From Achromobacter deleyi (lineage in GTDB: Bacteria > Pseudomonadota > Gammaproteobacteria > Burkholderiales > Burkholderiaceae_B): DNA of 64,000 nucleotides. Made by a program: the position numbers and the translations under genes. Location: the NCBI RefSeq assembly GCF_902859705.1, contig NZ_CADIJO010000009.1, positions 180,614 through 244,613 on the forward strand. The letters run 5' to 3'. Numbering within the stretch: position 1 is the first letter of the stretch; every line of letters starts with the position of its first letter. A model generated the notes under the pieces. That model was given only the letters and a program-made list of their open reading frames with translations, was not told the origin of the DNA and searched no databases. This document shows positions 8,560-17,061 of the stretch, piece after piece.

Positions 8560-10005
8560 CTACCTGCCGCTGACCGAGCTGCCGGCGTCACGCTTCAAGC
8601 CGAGCAGATCCAGCATGCCGACCAGGGAAACCAGCGCCACCACCAGGAATGCCAGGCGATAGGCCGCGCCAGGCGCCTGATCCACCCCCAGTACGGGCGC
8701 CGTCCACTCGCCAATGCGAATGGCGATCGCGCCCAGCGCAATGCCCATCCCCAAGGCCAGCTGCGACATCGTGGAAAACAGCGAACTGGCCGCACTGAGT
8801 TCCTCTTGCGGCATGTCGGCGAATGCCAAGGTGTTCAAGGCGGTGAACTGCATGGACCGCGACAACCCGCCGATGAACAGGATCGCCGCGGTCGTCGGGA
8901 AGCTCATGGCCGGGCCGATCAGCGCGCACGCTGCCAGGGCCAGCGTGTTGATCACGCCGTTGCACAAGAGGATGCGCTGAAAGCCGAACCGCTTCATCAC
9001 GGGCGTCGTGAACATCTTCATCGCAAGGTTGCCGGCGAAGACGACCAGCACCAGCTGGCCGGCATGAAAGGCATCCATGCCGTAGCCGACCTGGAACATC
9101 AGCGGCAGCAGGAACGGCACGGCGCCCACCGACATGCGAAACAGCGACCCGCCCCGGATGTTCACCGCATAGGTCGGGTGCTTGATCGGTGTCAGCAAGA
9201 GCATGGGGTGAGGATGGCGGTTCAGGTGGCGGATGCCGATGGCGAGCATGGCCGCGCCCACGCCCAGGAAAAGCGTCATCTCCTGCCAGGGCAGCACGGC
9301 ACGTCCGCACAGTTCCACCCCCCACAGCACGCTGGCCAGTCCGCCGCCGATCCAGAAAAAGCCCTGCCAATCGAACGGACGCCGGGTGTCGTCGATCTCG
9401 TTGGGAATCAACAGCCAGGCCGCGGCCAGCGCGGCGAAACCGACCGGGATGTTGAGATAGAAGATCCAGCGCCAAGACGTGTACTCGGTAATGAAACCGC
9501 CCAACGGTGGCCCCAGGACCGGTGCGAACAGCCCCGGCCAGATCAGGATGGACATGACCCGCATCAGGTCGTGCTTGGGCGTGCTGCGCAGCAGGACCAG
9601 TCGTCCGACGGGCACCATCATGGCGCCGCCGATGCCTTGCAACACGCGCAACGCGATGAACGCCCAGAGGTTGTCGGCCAGCCCGCAAGCCAGGGACGCC
9701 AAGGTGAAGAGGATCAGGGCCGAGCAGAACACCCGCCGGCTGCCGAAGCGTTCGGCCATCCAGCCGCTGATGGGAATGAACACCCCCAACGTCAAGAGAT
9801 AGGCGCTGACGCCCAGGCCGAGGTCGGTGGGGATGACGCCGAAGTCGCGGGCCATCGCAGGGACGGCCGTCGTGATCACGGTGCCGTCCAGGTTCTCCAT
9901 GAAGAACGCGGTGGCCACCAGCAAGGCGGTCAGGGTATTGCGGCGTCTGCCCGCATAGCCGCTGGCTGCGGGCGGAGAAATGGTTTGGGTGGAATCTTGA
10001 GCCAT
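8560..10005 (-). CDS. DHA2-family (EmrB/QacA type) MFS drug exporter
   Basis: A 481-residue inner-membrane proton antiporter of the 14-helix DHA2 group. Family features seen are the NLDGTVITTAVPAMARDF motif in helix 1, a TM2-3 motif A region ISGWMAERFGSRRVF and the helix 5 region GPPLGGFITEYTSWRWIFYLNIPVG. I place the start at the internal ATG at 10005 (MAQDSTQ) rather than 10062, because the longer N-terminus would run through a strong inverted repeat that looks like an operator. Substrates are probably hydrophobic toxic compounds; no EmrA-type adaptor lies nearby. It forms an operon with the TetR gene. Confidence 0.92.
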   Translation of the reverse strand: MAQDSTQTISPPAASGYAGRRRNTLTALLVATAFFMENLDGTVITTAVPAMARDFGVIPTDLGLGVSAYLLTLGVFIPISGWMAERFGSRRVFCSALILFTLASLACGLADNLWAFIALRVLQGIGGAMMVPVGRLVLLRSTPKHDLMRVMSILIWPGLFAPVLGPPLGGFITEYTSWRWIFYLNIPVGFAALAAAWLLIPNEIDDTRRPFDWQGFFWIGGGLASVLWGVELCGRAVLPWQEMTLFLGVGAAMLAIGIRHLNRHPHPMLLLTPIKHPTYAVNIRGGSLFRMSVGAVPFLLPLMFQVGYGMDAFHAGQLVLVVFAGNLAMKMFTTPVMKRFGFQRILLCNGVINTLALAACALIGPAMSFPTTAAILFIGGLSRSMQFTALNTLAFADMPQEELSAASSLFSTMSQLALGMGIALGAIAIRIGEWTAPVLGVDQAPGAAYRLAFLVVALVSLVGMLDLLGLKRDAGSSVSGR

Positions 10006-10010
10006 GAATA

Positions 10011-10030
10011 GCGTTTCCGATGAGAAACGC
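10011..10030. promoter_or_regulatory. candidate TetR operator
   Basis: This is a perfect inverted repeat, GCGTTTC and GAAACGC, separated by 6 nt and lying directly upstream of the chosen transporter start at 10005. Its arm length, symmetry and position are usual for TetR operators. Binding is inferred, not shown. Confidence 0.55.
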
Positions 10031-10290
10031 CTGCGCCGATCCGACCTGGCCCCTGCGTACACGCGGCCACGCCCGACCGCGGCGAAGGCGGTTTCAGGCG
10101 CGTTGGATGACGTGAACGCTTACGGCGCAAAGGGCTGAATGCCCGAGCGCTGGGCGTTACGTTAGCACGCGGCAGCGGCGTTTTCTACCGTTTCAACGCC
10201 CTCTCGTACGGCGGCAAGACAGCCGCTTTTTGACGGAAAACCTGAATAGTTCAAGGCATCGGGCAAGCCCCGTCCGGCGACCCGCCGGCG

Positions 10291-10386
10291 GCAGGCCGGG
10301 TAGCCAGGGGTCGGCGTGATTCGCCGTGCTGCCCGGAAACGCGAATGGCGACGCGAATTGCCCCCCGATTCGAAGTTCCGTAGATT
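10291..10386 (+). repeat. diverged dispersed repeat, copy 2 (upstream of RpiR remnant)
   Basis: The partner of 4004-4100; the core 10351-10386 shares 31 of 36 positions with 4065-4100, including TTCGAA and TTCCGTA. It ends 27 nt before the RpiR start codon, so it covers the expected promoter. The remainder of the gap 10063-10413 holds the exporter promoter region, with no gene I can support. Confidence 0.6.
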
Positions 10387-10413
10387 GGATCGTCCCCCGT
10401 TTTGCTTCTTGCC

Positions 10414-10905
10414 ATGACCCAAGCCGCCATGACCATCGTCGATCGGATCGCCCGGGCCCAGCCCGCGCTGAGCCGCAAGCAGCACAAGATGGCTGAGTAT
10501 GTGCTGGCGCACCCATTCCGCGTCGTCACCATGACCATCGAGGAATTCGCGGCGGCCGCCCAGGTGTCCGTGGCGACTGCCAGCCGGTTTGCGCGCGCGC
10601 TGGACCTGTCGGGCTATCCGCAGTTTCGAGCCGAACTGGCGCGCGGCTTCCAGGCGACGCTGGAACCGGCGGACGCGCGACCGGCCGGGCCGCCGCATCC
10701 TGCCGGCGCGGCGCAGGTCGTCACCGCCACGCTCGAAGAAGACATCCGCAACGCCCAGCACAGCTTGCAGCGCCTGGACGCCCGCGCCTGCGAGCAGGCG
10801 GCCGAGACGATCCTGGCCGCCGACCGTGTCTTCATCACTGCCGCGCTGGGCCTGATCGAAGCGCTGTCGGCCGCGGTGGCTTGTCGCACCAGAAATCCGG
10901 CTTAG
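10414..10905 (+). pseudogene. RpiR/MurR-family regulator, truncated before the SIS domain
   Basis: The frame gives 163 residues. The N-terminal RpiR helix-turn-helix domain is complete (about 1-85, with LSRKQHKMAEYVLAHP, VSVATASRFARALDLSGYPQFRAEL). The linker and the opening strand of the sugar-phosphate-binding SIS domain (ADRVFITAALG) follow, and then the sequence departs from the family and stops at ACRTRNPA. Full family members are about 280-300 residues, so nearly all of the effector domain is gone, which looks like a deletion that joined the gene to the promoter region of the next one. The DNA-binding part might still be made. A TTG at 10402 is an alternative start. Confidence 0.75.
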
Positions 10906-10914
10906 AATCCGGCC

Positions 10915-11358
10915 ATGGCCGTTTCCGCCCGTCCGGGCCCATCCCTCGCGCTCACGTCCTGGCATGCCTCTGGCGTGCTGTGGGCGCTGCTGTTGGCGCT
11001 GGTGCTGCGCGGCTTCGTGCCGCCGGGATACATGCCGGACCCCCGCAGCCGGGATGACGGGCGCATCGCCCTGACGCTTTGCACGTCGGTGGGCACCGTG
11101 TCCACGGTATTGCTGTCCCTGACAGACAAGCGCGACGATACGTCTGGCCATGGCGGCCCGTCGGCTTCCAGCCTGGATTGCCCATACGGGCTGCTTGCCC
11201 ACGACGGTTCCGCGCCGCCGCCGTCCGATCTGGCGCCGTCCCCGCTACGCGTGGCGGTTGCGGTCGTGCCGGTGGTTGCCACGTCGCAAGCGCTGCCTCC
11301 CCTGCCGGGTCAGGGGCCGCCGCTGGGCTCTCGCGCCCCGCCCTCCTCTCTCGGCTGA
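10915..11358 (+). CDS. DUF2946-like small exported/membrane protein
   Basis: A 147-residue protein with an N-terminal hydrophobic helix (about 14-33), the GFVPPGYMPD motif just after it, an LTLC segment and DCPYGLLA further on, the pattern of DUF2946 proteins found beside metal-uptake genes in proteobacteria. The C-terminal third is proline-rich and has a second hydrophobic stretch. It starts 9 nt after the truncated RpiR frame and lies about 100 nt upstream of feoA on the same strand. A role in metal handling is inferred from the neighbours only. Confidence 0.65.
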   Translation: MAVSARPGPSLALTSWHASGVLWALLLALVLRGFVPPGYMPDPRSRDDGRIALTLCTSVGTVSTVLLSLTDKRDDTSGHGGPSASSLDCPYGLLAHDGSAPPPSDLAPSPLRVAVAVVPVVATSQALPPLPGQGPPLGSRAPPSSLG

Positions 11359-11373
11359 TCCGCACTCATGCGG

Positions 11374-11391
11374 CGCGCCAGGCATGGCGCG
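11374..11391. promoter_or_regulatory. GC-rich hairpin in the feoA leader
   Basis: The arms CGCGCC and GGCGCG are perfectly inverted around a 6-nt loop, between the DUF2946-like gene and feoA. No T-run follows. It could be an attenuating or stabilising structure in the feo transcript, or chance in GC-rich DNA. Confidence 0.3.
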
Positions 11392-11458
11392 TCCGTCCTG
11401 CCTTGCCCGCGACCGCCTGGCCCCTTCCGGCCGCGCGATCGCCATTCCGATTCCTATC

Positions 11459-11722
11459 ATGATTGATTCTGTCCTACGTCTTTGCGACCTGGCGTTGCAA
11501 GAGCGCGCCGTGGTCGACCATATCGCCCACGAGCGCCCCTCGGATCCCATTGCCGCGCGGCTGCGTGACCTGGGGTTCGTCCACGGGGAGCCGATACGGC
11601 TGACCGCCCGCGGTCCGTTCGGCGCGTCCCCCTTGCTGGTGGCCATCGGGGCCACCCGTTTCGCGCTGCGTCGCCAGGAAGCGGCCCGCGTGATGGTCAA
11701 GCGCGAGGTGCCCCATGGCTGA
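11459..11722 (+). CDS. feoA: ferrous iron transport protein A
   Basis: An 87-residue SH3-like FeoA. The start at 11459 gives the normal FeoA length; the longer open frame upstream is not plausible. The order LRLCDL, then IAARLRDLGFVHGEPIRLTARGPFGASPLLVAIGATRFALRRQEAARVMV, matches the family fold. FeoA is a small cytoplasmic partner needed for Fe2+ uptake by FeoB, with which it overlaps by 8 nt, indicating translational coupling. In many relatives the operon is Fur-controlled; I did not find a convincing Fur box by eye. Confidence 0.92.
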   Translation: MIDSVLRLCDLALQERAVVDHIAHERPSDPIAARLRDLGFVHGEPIRLTARGPFGASPLLVAIGATRFALRRQEAARVMVKREVPHG

Positions 11723-13538
11723 CCATGCATTGCGGCTGGCGCTGGTGGGCAACCCCAACTGCGGCAAGACTGCCCTCTTCAATCAACTGACCGGCGGCCG
11801 CCAGAAAGTCGCCAACTACGCTGGCGTCACGGTCGACCGCAAGGAAGGATTCTTCGCCACGCCCGCCGGGCGGCGCGCGCGGATTCTTGACCTGCCCGGC
11901 ACCTACAGCCTGACGGCGGCCAGCGCCGACGAGAAGATCACCCAGGACGTCCTGCAAGGCCGCTATCCCCGTGAAGTGCGGCCGGACCTGGTGGTGATGG
12001 TCGTTGATGCCACCAACCTGCGCCTGCACCTGCGATTGCTGCTGGAAATGCGACGCCTGGACCTGCCGATGGTGGTGGCGCTGAACCTGTCGGACCAGGC
12101 GCGGCGGCGCGGTATCGACATCGACGTGCCCCGGCTGGCCCGCCACCTGGGCGTGCCCGTGGTCGAGACCGTCGCGGTGCGGCGGCAAGGCGCCCGGGCG
12201 CTGCGCGAGCTGTTGGACCAACCGTTGGCGCCGCAATCTCCCTTGCCCCGCGCGGCCGATCCCCAGGCCGAATTGAGGCAGATCCTGGCCGACACGGTGC
12301 GCACGCCGGCATCCGCCACCGCCGTGGATGACCGCATTGACCGCTGGACGCTGCATCCGGTGTTCGGTCCGCTGATCCTGGCGCTGATCATGTTCCTGAC
12401 GTTCCAGGCGGTCTATGCGATCGGCAAGCCGCTGACCGACGCCATCGTCGACGGAATCGGCAGCCTGGGCGCCTGGAGCACGGCTGCCCTGGGCGACGGT
12501 CCGTTCAAGGCGATGCTGCGCGAAGGCCTGTTCGGCGGGCTGGGGACGGTATTGGGTTTTCTACCGCAGATCCTGGTGCTGTTCCTGTTCATCCTGGTGC
12601 TGGAGGAATCCGGCTATCTGCCGCGCGCCGCCTTCCTGCTCGATCAGGCCATGGTGGCCGTGGGGCTGACGGGCCGCGCCTTCATTCCCTTGCTGTCGAG
12701 CTTTGCGTGCGCCATTCCCAGCATCGTCGGCACGCGCAGCATTCCCGACCGGCGCGACCGTCTCGTGACCATCCTGGTGGCGCCTTTGATGACCTGCTCA
12801 GCCCGCCTGCCGGTCTATGCCCTGCTGATCGGCGCCTTCGTGCCCGATGTGCCGGTGCTGGGCATCTTCAATCTGCAGGGCGCGGTGCTGTTCGCGTTGT
12901 ACGCGGGCGGCATCCTGGCGGCGCTGGGCGTCGCCTACATCGGCAAACGCCTGCGGCCGGCCGGCCAGACCGCGGCATTGCTGATGGAGCTGCCCGCGTA
13001 CCGCCTGCCCAGATGGCGCGACCTCGGCATCGGCCTGTGGGAGCGCGGGTGGCTGTTTCTGAAGAAGTTGACCGGTGTCATGCTGGCGCTGACCGTGCTG
13101 ATGTGGTTTATCGCCACGTTTCCGGGCGCGCCTGCGGGCGCTGCGGGGCCGGCCATCGAGTACAGCTTCGCCAATATGCTGGGCCAGTGGATGCAGCCGC
13201 TGTTCGCGCCGCTTGGCTTCAACTGGCAGATCACGTTGGCCCTGATTCCCGCCTTTGCCGCGCGCGAATCCGCGGTGGCGACCCTGGCCACGATCTACAG
13301 CGTGGCCGAGGGCCAGGAGGATGCCCTGGGCAAGGTGCTGGCCGGCAATTTTCCGCTGGCCAGCGCCCTGTCGCTGATGGTGTGGTTTGCTTTTGCGCCG
13401 CAGTGCATGTCGACACTGGCGATCATCAAGCGCGAAACGGGTGACTGGCGCAACGTGGCGCTGTCTTTCGGCTACATGTTCGCGCTGGCCTATGCCGCGT
13501 CTTTCGTGACCTACCGGCTTGCGGGGTGGCTGCTATGA
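11715..13538 (+). CDS. feoB: ferrous iron transporter B (GTPase permease)
   Basis: A 607-residue Fe2+ transporter. The N-terminal G domain has G1 GNPNCGKT (12-19), the G2 Thr39, G3 DLPG (59-62) and G4 NLSD (124-127). A short linker leads to the membrane domain with the Gate motifs, including the Cys-containing SSFACAIPSIVGTRSIPDRRDRLVTI and the second gate CSARLPVYALLIGAFVP, then PAFAARESAVATLATIY near the end. The length is that of the shorter FeoB group, below the roughly 770 residues of the enterobacterial protein. It overlaps feoA at the start and the small FeoC-like gene by ATGA at the end. Confidence 0.95.
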   Translation: MADHALRLALVGNPNCGKTALFNQLTGGRQKVANYAGVTVDRKEGFFATPAGRRARILDLPGTYSLTAASADEKITQDVLQGRYPREVRPDLVVMVVDATNLRLHLRLLLEMRRLDLPMVVALNLSDQARRRGIDIDVPRLARHLGVPVVETVAVRRQGARALRELLDQPLAPQSPLPRAADPQAELRQILADTVRTPASATAVDDRIDRWTLHPVFGPLILALIMFLTFQAVYAIGKPLTDAIVDGIGSLGAWSTAALGDGPFKAMLREGLFGGLGTVLGFLPQILVLFLFILVLEESGYLPRAAFLLDQAMVAVGLTGRAFIPLLSSFACAIPSIVGTRSIPDRRDRLVTILVAPLMTCSARLPVYALLIGAFVPDVPVLGIFNLQGAVLFALYAGGILAALGVAYIGKRLRPAGQTAALLMELPAYRLPRWRDLGIGLWERGWLFLKKLTGVMLALTVLMWFIATFPGAPAGAAGPAIEYSFANMLGQWMQPLFAPLGFNWQITLALIPAFAARESAVATLATIYSVAEGQEDALGKVLAGNFPLASALSLMVWFAFAPQCMSTLAIIKRETGDWRNVALSFGYMFALAYAASFVTYRLAGWLL

Positions 13539-13810
13539 CGCCGGCCACCGATACGCAAGTCTGGCAATACGCCGTGGTGGCGATGGCGGTGGCAGCCAGC
13601 GCCATCGCATTCGCTTGCCATCTGTCGCCTGCCCTGCGCGCCTGGCTGCGCAAGAAAGTGACGGGTGGCCGCCTGCCGGCTGCATCGGCGGATGCGGCTT
13701 GCGATCAGGGCTGCGGCCCGTGCGGCGGCTGCGGTGCGCGCCCATCGCCGCGCGGGTCGGAATCCTCGGTTGCGCTGCCCCGCAGCCGGCGGCCTGCGCA
13801 ACGGCCTTGA
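13535..13810 (+). CDS. FeoC-like small cysteine-rich protein
   Basis: A 91-residue protein starting inside the feoB stop (ATGA overlap). One N-terminal transmembrane helix (about 11-30) is followed by a basic segment and a cysteine cluster CX3CX2CX2C (Cys56, 60, 63, 66). Position after FeoB and the four spaced cysteines recall the iron-sulfur-type cluster of FeoC, but the membrane anchor and lack of an obvious winged helix differ from enterobacterial FeoC. The tail is basic and low-complexity. A role as accessory subunit of the Feo transporter is inferred. Confidence 0.7.
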   Translation: MTPATDTQVWQYAVVAMAVAASAIAFACHLSPALRAWLRKKVTGGRLPAASADAACDQGCGPCGGCGARPSPRGSESSVALPRSRRPAQRP

Positions 13811-13835
13811 CGCGCAGCGATGCCAGAAATGCGAA

Positions 13836-15038
13836 CTACGCCAGCTTCTCGCAAGCGCGCTTCAACCGGCGGCAGCCTTCGTCGATCACGTCCATCGATG
13901 TCGCATACGACAGCCGGAAAAATGGCGATACGCCATAGGCCGCGCCTTGCAGTACCGCCAGGTTTTCCTCGTCCAGCAGGTACATCACGAAGTCCTCGTC
14001 CGTCTGCAGGATCTTGCCCGCCGGCGTCTTGCGGCCCAGCACGCCTGCGCAGGACGGGAATGCGTAGAACGCGCCCTCCGGCACATGGCACGACAAGCCG
14101 GGCATCTGGTTGATCTGCGCCACGATGGCATCGCGCCGCGTCTGGAAGATGGCCGTCCGCTCGGCGATGAAACCCTGCGGGCCGGACAGGGCTTCCTGCG
14201 CGGCCGCCTGGCTGATGGACGACGGATTGGAGGTGCTTTGCGATTGCAGCTTGGTCATGGCGCGCACCAGCTCTGCCGGCGCCCCGCCGTAGCCGATGCG
14301 CCAGCCGGTCATGGCATAGGCCTTGGAGACGCCGTTGATGGTCAGCGTGCGCGCCTGCAAGGCGGGTTCGACCTGCGCCAGGGTGTGAAACGAGCGGCCG
14401 TCGTAAAGGATGTGTTCGTAGATGTCGTCCGTCATGACCCAGACCTGCGGATGGCGCAGCAGCACGTCGGCCAGCGCCTGCAATTCCTCCCGGCTGTAGG
14501 CGGCGCCGCTGGGGTTGTTGGGCCCGTTCAGGATCAGCCAGCGGGTGCGCGGCGTAATGGCGCGTTCCAGGTCTTCGGGTTGCAGCTTGAAGCCTTTTTC
14601 GGGTGGGCCGGGCACGAATACGGGCGTGCCGCCGGCCAGCAGCACGATATCCGGGTACGACACCCAGTACGGGGTGGGAATGAGCACTTCATCGCCCTCT
14701 TCCACCGTGCTCAGCAAAGCGTTGAAAATGATCTGCTTGCCGCCATTGCCGACGATGATTTCGTTGGCGCTGTAGGCCAGGTCATTGTCACGCTTGAATT
14801 TTTCGGCAATGGCGGCCTTCAGTTCGGGCGTGCCGCCGATGTCGGTGTATTTGGTCTTGGACTGCGACATGGCGCGGATGACGGCCTGGGCCACGTTGTC
14901 CGGCGTGTCGAAGTCCGGTTCGCCCGCGGTCAGGCCGACGATGTCGCGGCCGGCGGCGCGCAATTCACGGGCGCGCTGGCCCGCCATCGAGCTGGGCGAC
15001 GGTTTGATGCGGTCCATTCTTGAAGCGATGAAAGCCAT
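13836..15038 (-). CDS. class I/II PLP aminotransferase (aspartate aminotransferase-like)
   Basis: A 400-residue fold type I aminotransferase of the aspartate/aromatic I-gamma group. Seen are GEPDFDTP (39-46), NPNNPSG-type loop with the asparagine near 174, the TDDIYE segment holding the PLP-binding Asp and Tyr207, and the Schiff-base Lys239 in NGVSKAYAMTGWRIGY. A basic patch near residue 370 (FFRLSYATS) carries the carboxylate-binding Arg. It lies 67 nt downstream of the 2-hydroxyacid dehydrogenase on the same strand, so it may supply or remove the 2-oxo acid handled by that enzyme. Donor and acceptor cannot be read from sequence. Confidence 0.92.
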   Translation of the reverse strand: MAFIASRMDRIKPSPSSMAGQRARELRAAGRDIVGLTAGEPDFDTPDNVAQAVIRAMSQSKTKYTDIGGTPELKAAIAEKFKRDNDLAYSANEIIVGNGGKQIIFNALLSTVEEGDEVLIPTPYWVSYPDIVLLAGGTPVFVPGPPEKGFKLQPEDLERAITPRTRWLILNGPNNPSGAAYSREELQALADVLLRHPQVWVMTDDIYEHILYDGRSFHTLAQVEPALQARTLTINGVSKAYAMTGWRIGYGGAPAELVRAMTKLQSQSTSNPSSISQAAAQEALSGPQGFIAERTAIFQTRRDAIVAQINQMPGLSCHVPEGAFYAFPSCAGVLGRKTPAGKILQTDEDFVMYLLDEENLAVLQGAAYGVSPFFRLSYATSMDVIDEGCRRLKRACEKLA

Positions 15039-15105
15039 GAGGGTTCCTGTGCAAGGGATGCGGGGATGGGTGTAGGAGCGTTATCGATGAATCGTCGTGC
15101 CGGCG

Positions 15106-16077
15106 TCAAGGCCAGCGGCGCAGGTGATCAAGGAATATCTGGTCGACCCGCCCTTCGTTGCCGTCGGAATGGCCAGCGGAATGGGGCGTGACGATGACGT
15201 TGTCCAGGTCCCAGAGCGGCGAATCGCGTTGCAGCGGCTCGAATTCGAAGACATCCAGGTAGGCGCCGGCCAGCCGGCCGTCGCGCAACGCGTCGACCAG
15301 GTCGGATTGCACGACGATCTCGCCTCGAGCCACGTTGACAAGGCGCGCGCCCGGCTTGAGCGCCGAGAATGTCCGCGCGTCGACCAAGTGGCGGGTGCGA
15401 TCGCTCAAGGGGCAAGCCAGGATCAGCCAGTCGGCCCGGGCCGCGGCCTGGTTCAGGTCTTCGAATGCCAGGGTTTCCAGCCCGGGCCCGGCGCTGGCGG
15501 CGGTACTGCGCGCGACGATCACATTGACCCGTAGCGCCCGCAGCAAGGCGGTGAGCGTCTGCCCGATGGGGCCCCAGCCGGCCACGATGGCGGTTTGCCC
15601 CGCGAGGTCAGCCGGTAGCGCTTGGGCGATCAACGATGCCCAGGTGCGTTCGCGCTGGGCCCGCCACAGGCGCGGAAAATGGCGCGCCAGCGCCAGGACG
15701 CCCGCCAGGGCCGTCTGGGCGACCACTTCCGCATTGGCGCCCGACGAGGTCGTGACGGTGACACCGCGGGTCTTGAGCTCGGCAAAGATCGGCCGGTCGG
15801 CGCCGGCCGAGTGCGTGTGTACCCAGTGCAGCGACGGCGATTGGCGCAGCGATTCGTAGAAGGCTTCCAGGGTTTCCTGGATGACGTGCTTGGTGGAAAG
15901 GCCAGTCACGTCGCGGGAAATGAAGGCCAGGTCGACATTGCCGGGCGCCTGGCCGCGTACCGGGCTGGCGACGACGGCTTCGAACGGGCGCGGGCCCAGC
16001 GTGGCGGCGATGGCCGGGCCCAGGCGGTCCCAGGCCTGGGCCGACAGCAGAATGCGTAAAGGGTCAGCGGCGGGCAT
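15106..16077 (-). CDS. D-2-hydroxyacid dehydrogenase
   Basis: A 323-residue NAD(P)-dependent oxidoreductase that interconverts 2-oxo acids and D-2-hydroxy acids. The Rossmann loop GWGPIG is at 167-172, and all three catalytic positions are present: Arg251 in NVARGE, Glu280 in FEFEPL and His299 in TPHSAG. The substrate-domain N-terminus is poorly conserved, as usual. It begins 4 nt after the aldolase stop, so the two genes are cotranscribed, and the aminotransferase follows. A short pathway handling a hydroxy or oxo acid is likely. Confidence 0.92.
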   Translation of the reverse strand: MPAADPLRILLSAQAWDRLGPAIAATLGPRPFEAVVASPVRGQAPGNVDLAFISRDVTGLSTKHVIQETLEAFYESLRQSPSLHWVHTHSAGADRPIFAELKTRGVTVTTSSGANAEVVAQTALAGVLALARHFPRLWRAQRERTWASLIAQALPADLAGQTAIVAGWGPIGQTLTALLRALRVNVIVARSTAASAGPGLETLAFEDLNQAAARADWLILACPLSDRTRHLVDARTFSALKPGARLVNVARGEIVVQSDLVDALRDGRLAGAYLDVFEFEPLQRDSPLWDLDNVIVTPHSAGHSDGNEGRVDQIFLDHLRRWP

Positions 16078-16081
16078 GGGA

Positions 16082-16873
16082 TCAATTCCGGAACGAAGGG
16101 TCCATGCGGTCCAGCTTGCGCAGCAGCGCCGGCCACTCCATCTTGCCGTATGGCCGGCGAGTGCCGGGCTGGTAATTGCTCCAGGTTTCCTGCAATACGG
16201 CCTGCGGCACGGCCTGCAGCGGGCTGTGGGTGGCCATGGCGGCCAGTTGCGAACGGCAGGCCAGTTCCAGTCTATGCATCCAGTTGAACGCCTCGCCCAC
16301 CGTATTGCCCACGGTCAGGGCGCCATGGTTGCGCAGAATCAGTGCTTCGCCGCGGCCCAGGTCCTGCAGCAGCGAGGCCTGCTCGGCGGTGTCCAGCACC
16401 ACGCCCTGGTAGTCGTGGTAGCCGATGTGCAGAAAGCGCATCGCGGTCTGGGTGATGGGCAGCAGGCCGCACGCCAGCGACGAGACGGCCATCGAGGCCC
16501 AGCTGTGGGTGTGGATGACACAGGCGACTTCGGGGCGGGCCTCGTGCACGGCGCTGTGGATCACGTAGCCCGCCTTGTTGATGCCGTAATTCAGGTCGCC
16601 GAAATCCGGCCGGGCCAGGATCTTGCCTGCCAGGTCCACCTTGATGAGGCTGGACGCGGTGATTTCCTCGTACATCATGCCGTAGGCATTGATGAGAAAG
16701 GCGCCCTCCTCGCCCGGCACCCGCGCCGAAATGTGGTTGGCCATCATGTCGGACATGCCGTACAGGTGCACCAGCCGGTAGCAGGCCGCCAGGTCGACGC
16801 GCGCCTCCCATTCCTCGGGCGTGCACCTGGCCTGCATGGATTCGATCTGCAGGGTTCCTTTGGCGTTCATCAA
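16082..16873 (-). CDS. class II aldolase/adducin-family protein
   Basis: A 263-residue member of the zinc aldolase family, first gene of a three-gene minus-strand operon. The metal ligands are visible as HTH at 121-123 (ACVIHTHSWASM) and His183 in LRNHGAL, with the upstream HSAVHEARPEV segment. NHISARVPGEEGAFLINAYGMMYEEIT is the typical N-terminal block. Family members cleave or decarboxylate phosphorylated or free hydroxy-oxo acids; this subgroup often sits in aromatic or organic-acid gene clusters. A divergent LysR gene lies 188 nt away. Confidence 0.88.
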   Translation of the reverse strand: MMNAKGTLQIESMQARCTPEEWEARVDLAACYRLVHLYGMSDMMANHISARVPGEEGAFLINAYGMMYEEITASSLIKVDLAGKILARPDFGDLNYGINKAGYVIHSAVHEARPEVACVIHTHSWASMAVSSLACGLLPITQTAMRFLHIGYHDYQGVVLDTAEQASLLQDLGRGEALILRNHGALTVGNTVGEAFNWMHRLELACRSQLAAMATHSPLQAVPQAVLQETWSNYQPGTRRPYGKMEWPALLRKLDRMDPSFRN

Positions 16874-16967
16874 GCGACTCTCCTGAAAAGGCGCGGCCGG
16901 GCCGCGGTGGGCGATGGCGGACAGCGCCGCCTGCTGGAAATTCTAGGCAAGTGTTTTCATCGCTACA

Positions 16968-16991
16968 AATAATTGGTTTTTGTTGATTATT
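16968..16991. promoter_or_regulatory. candidate LysR binding site
   Basis: AATAAT (16968-16973) and ATTATT (16986-16991) form an inverted repeat 12 nt apart in an AT-rich stretch between the divergent aldolase and LysR genes, the usual place and shape for a LysR-type recognition site. Confidence 0.45.
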
Positions 16992-17061
16992 CGTTTTTGC
17001 AAATATATGATCCGGCCAGACATCCCGGGCGGCGTTGGGCTGCCCGCTACTGGTGACCCGC

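Noticed and set aside
8509..10011. A 500-codon plus-strand frame opposite the MFS exporter
   Set aside because: The minus-strand transporter has clear membrane helices and motifs; the plus frame is Gln/Arg/His-rich antisense.
10178..10199. A weak palindrome GCGTT/AACGC upstream of the RpiR remnant
   Set aside because: The arms are short with a 12-nt spacer and no other support.
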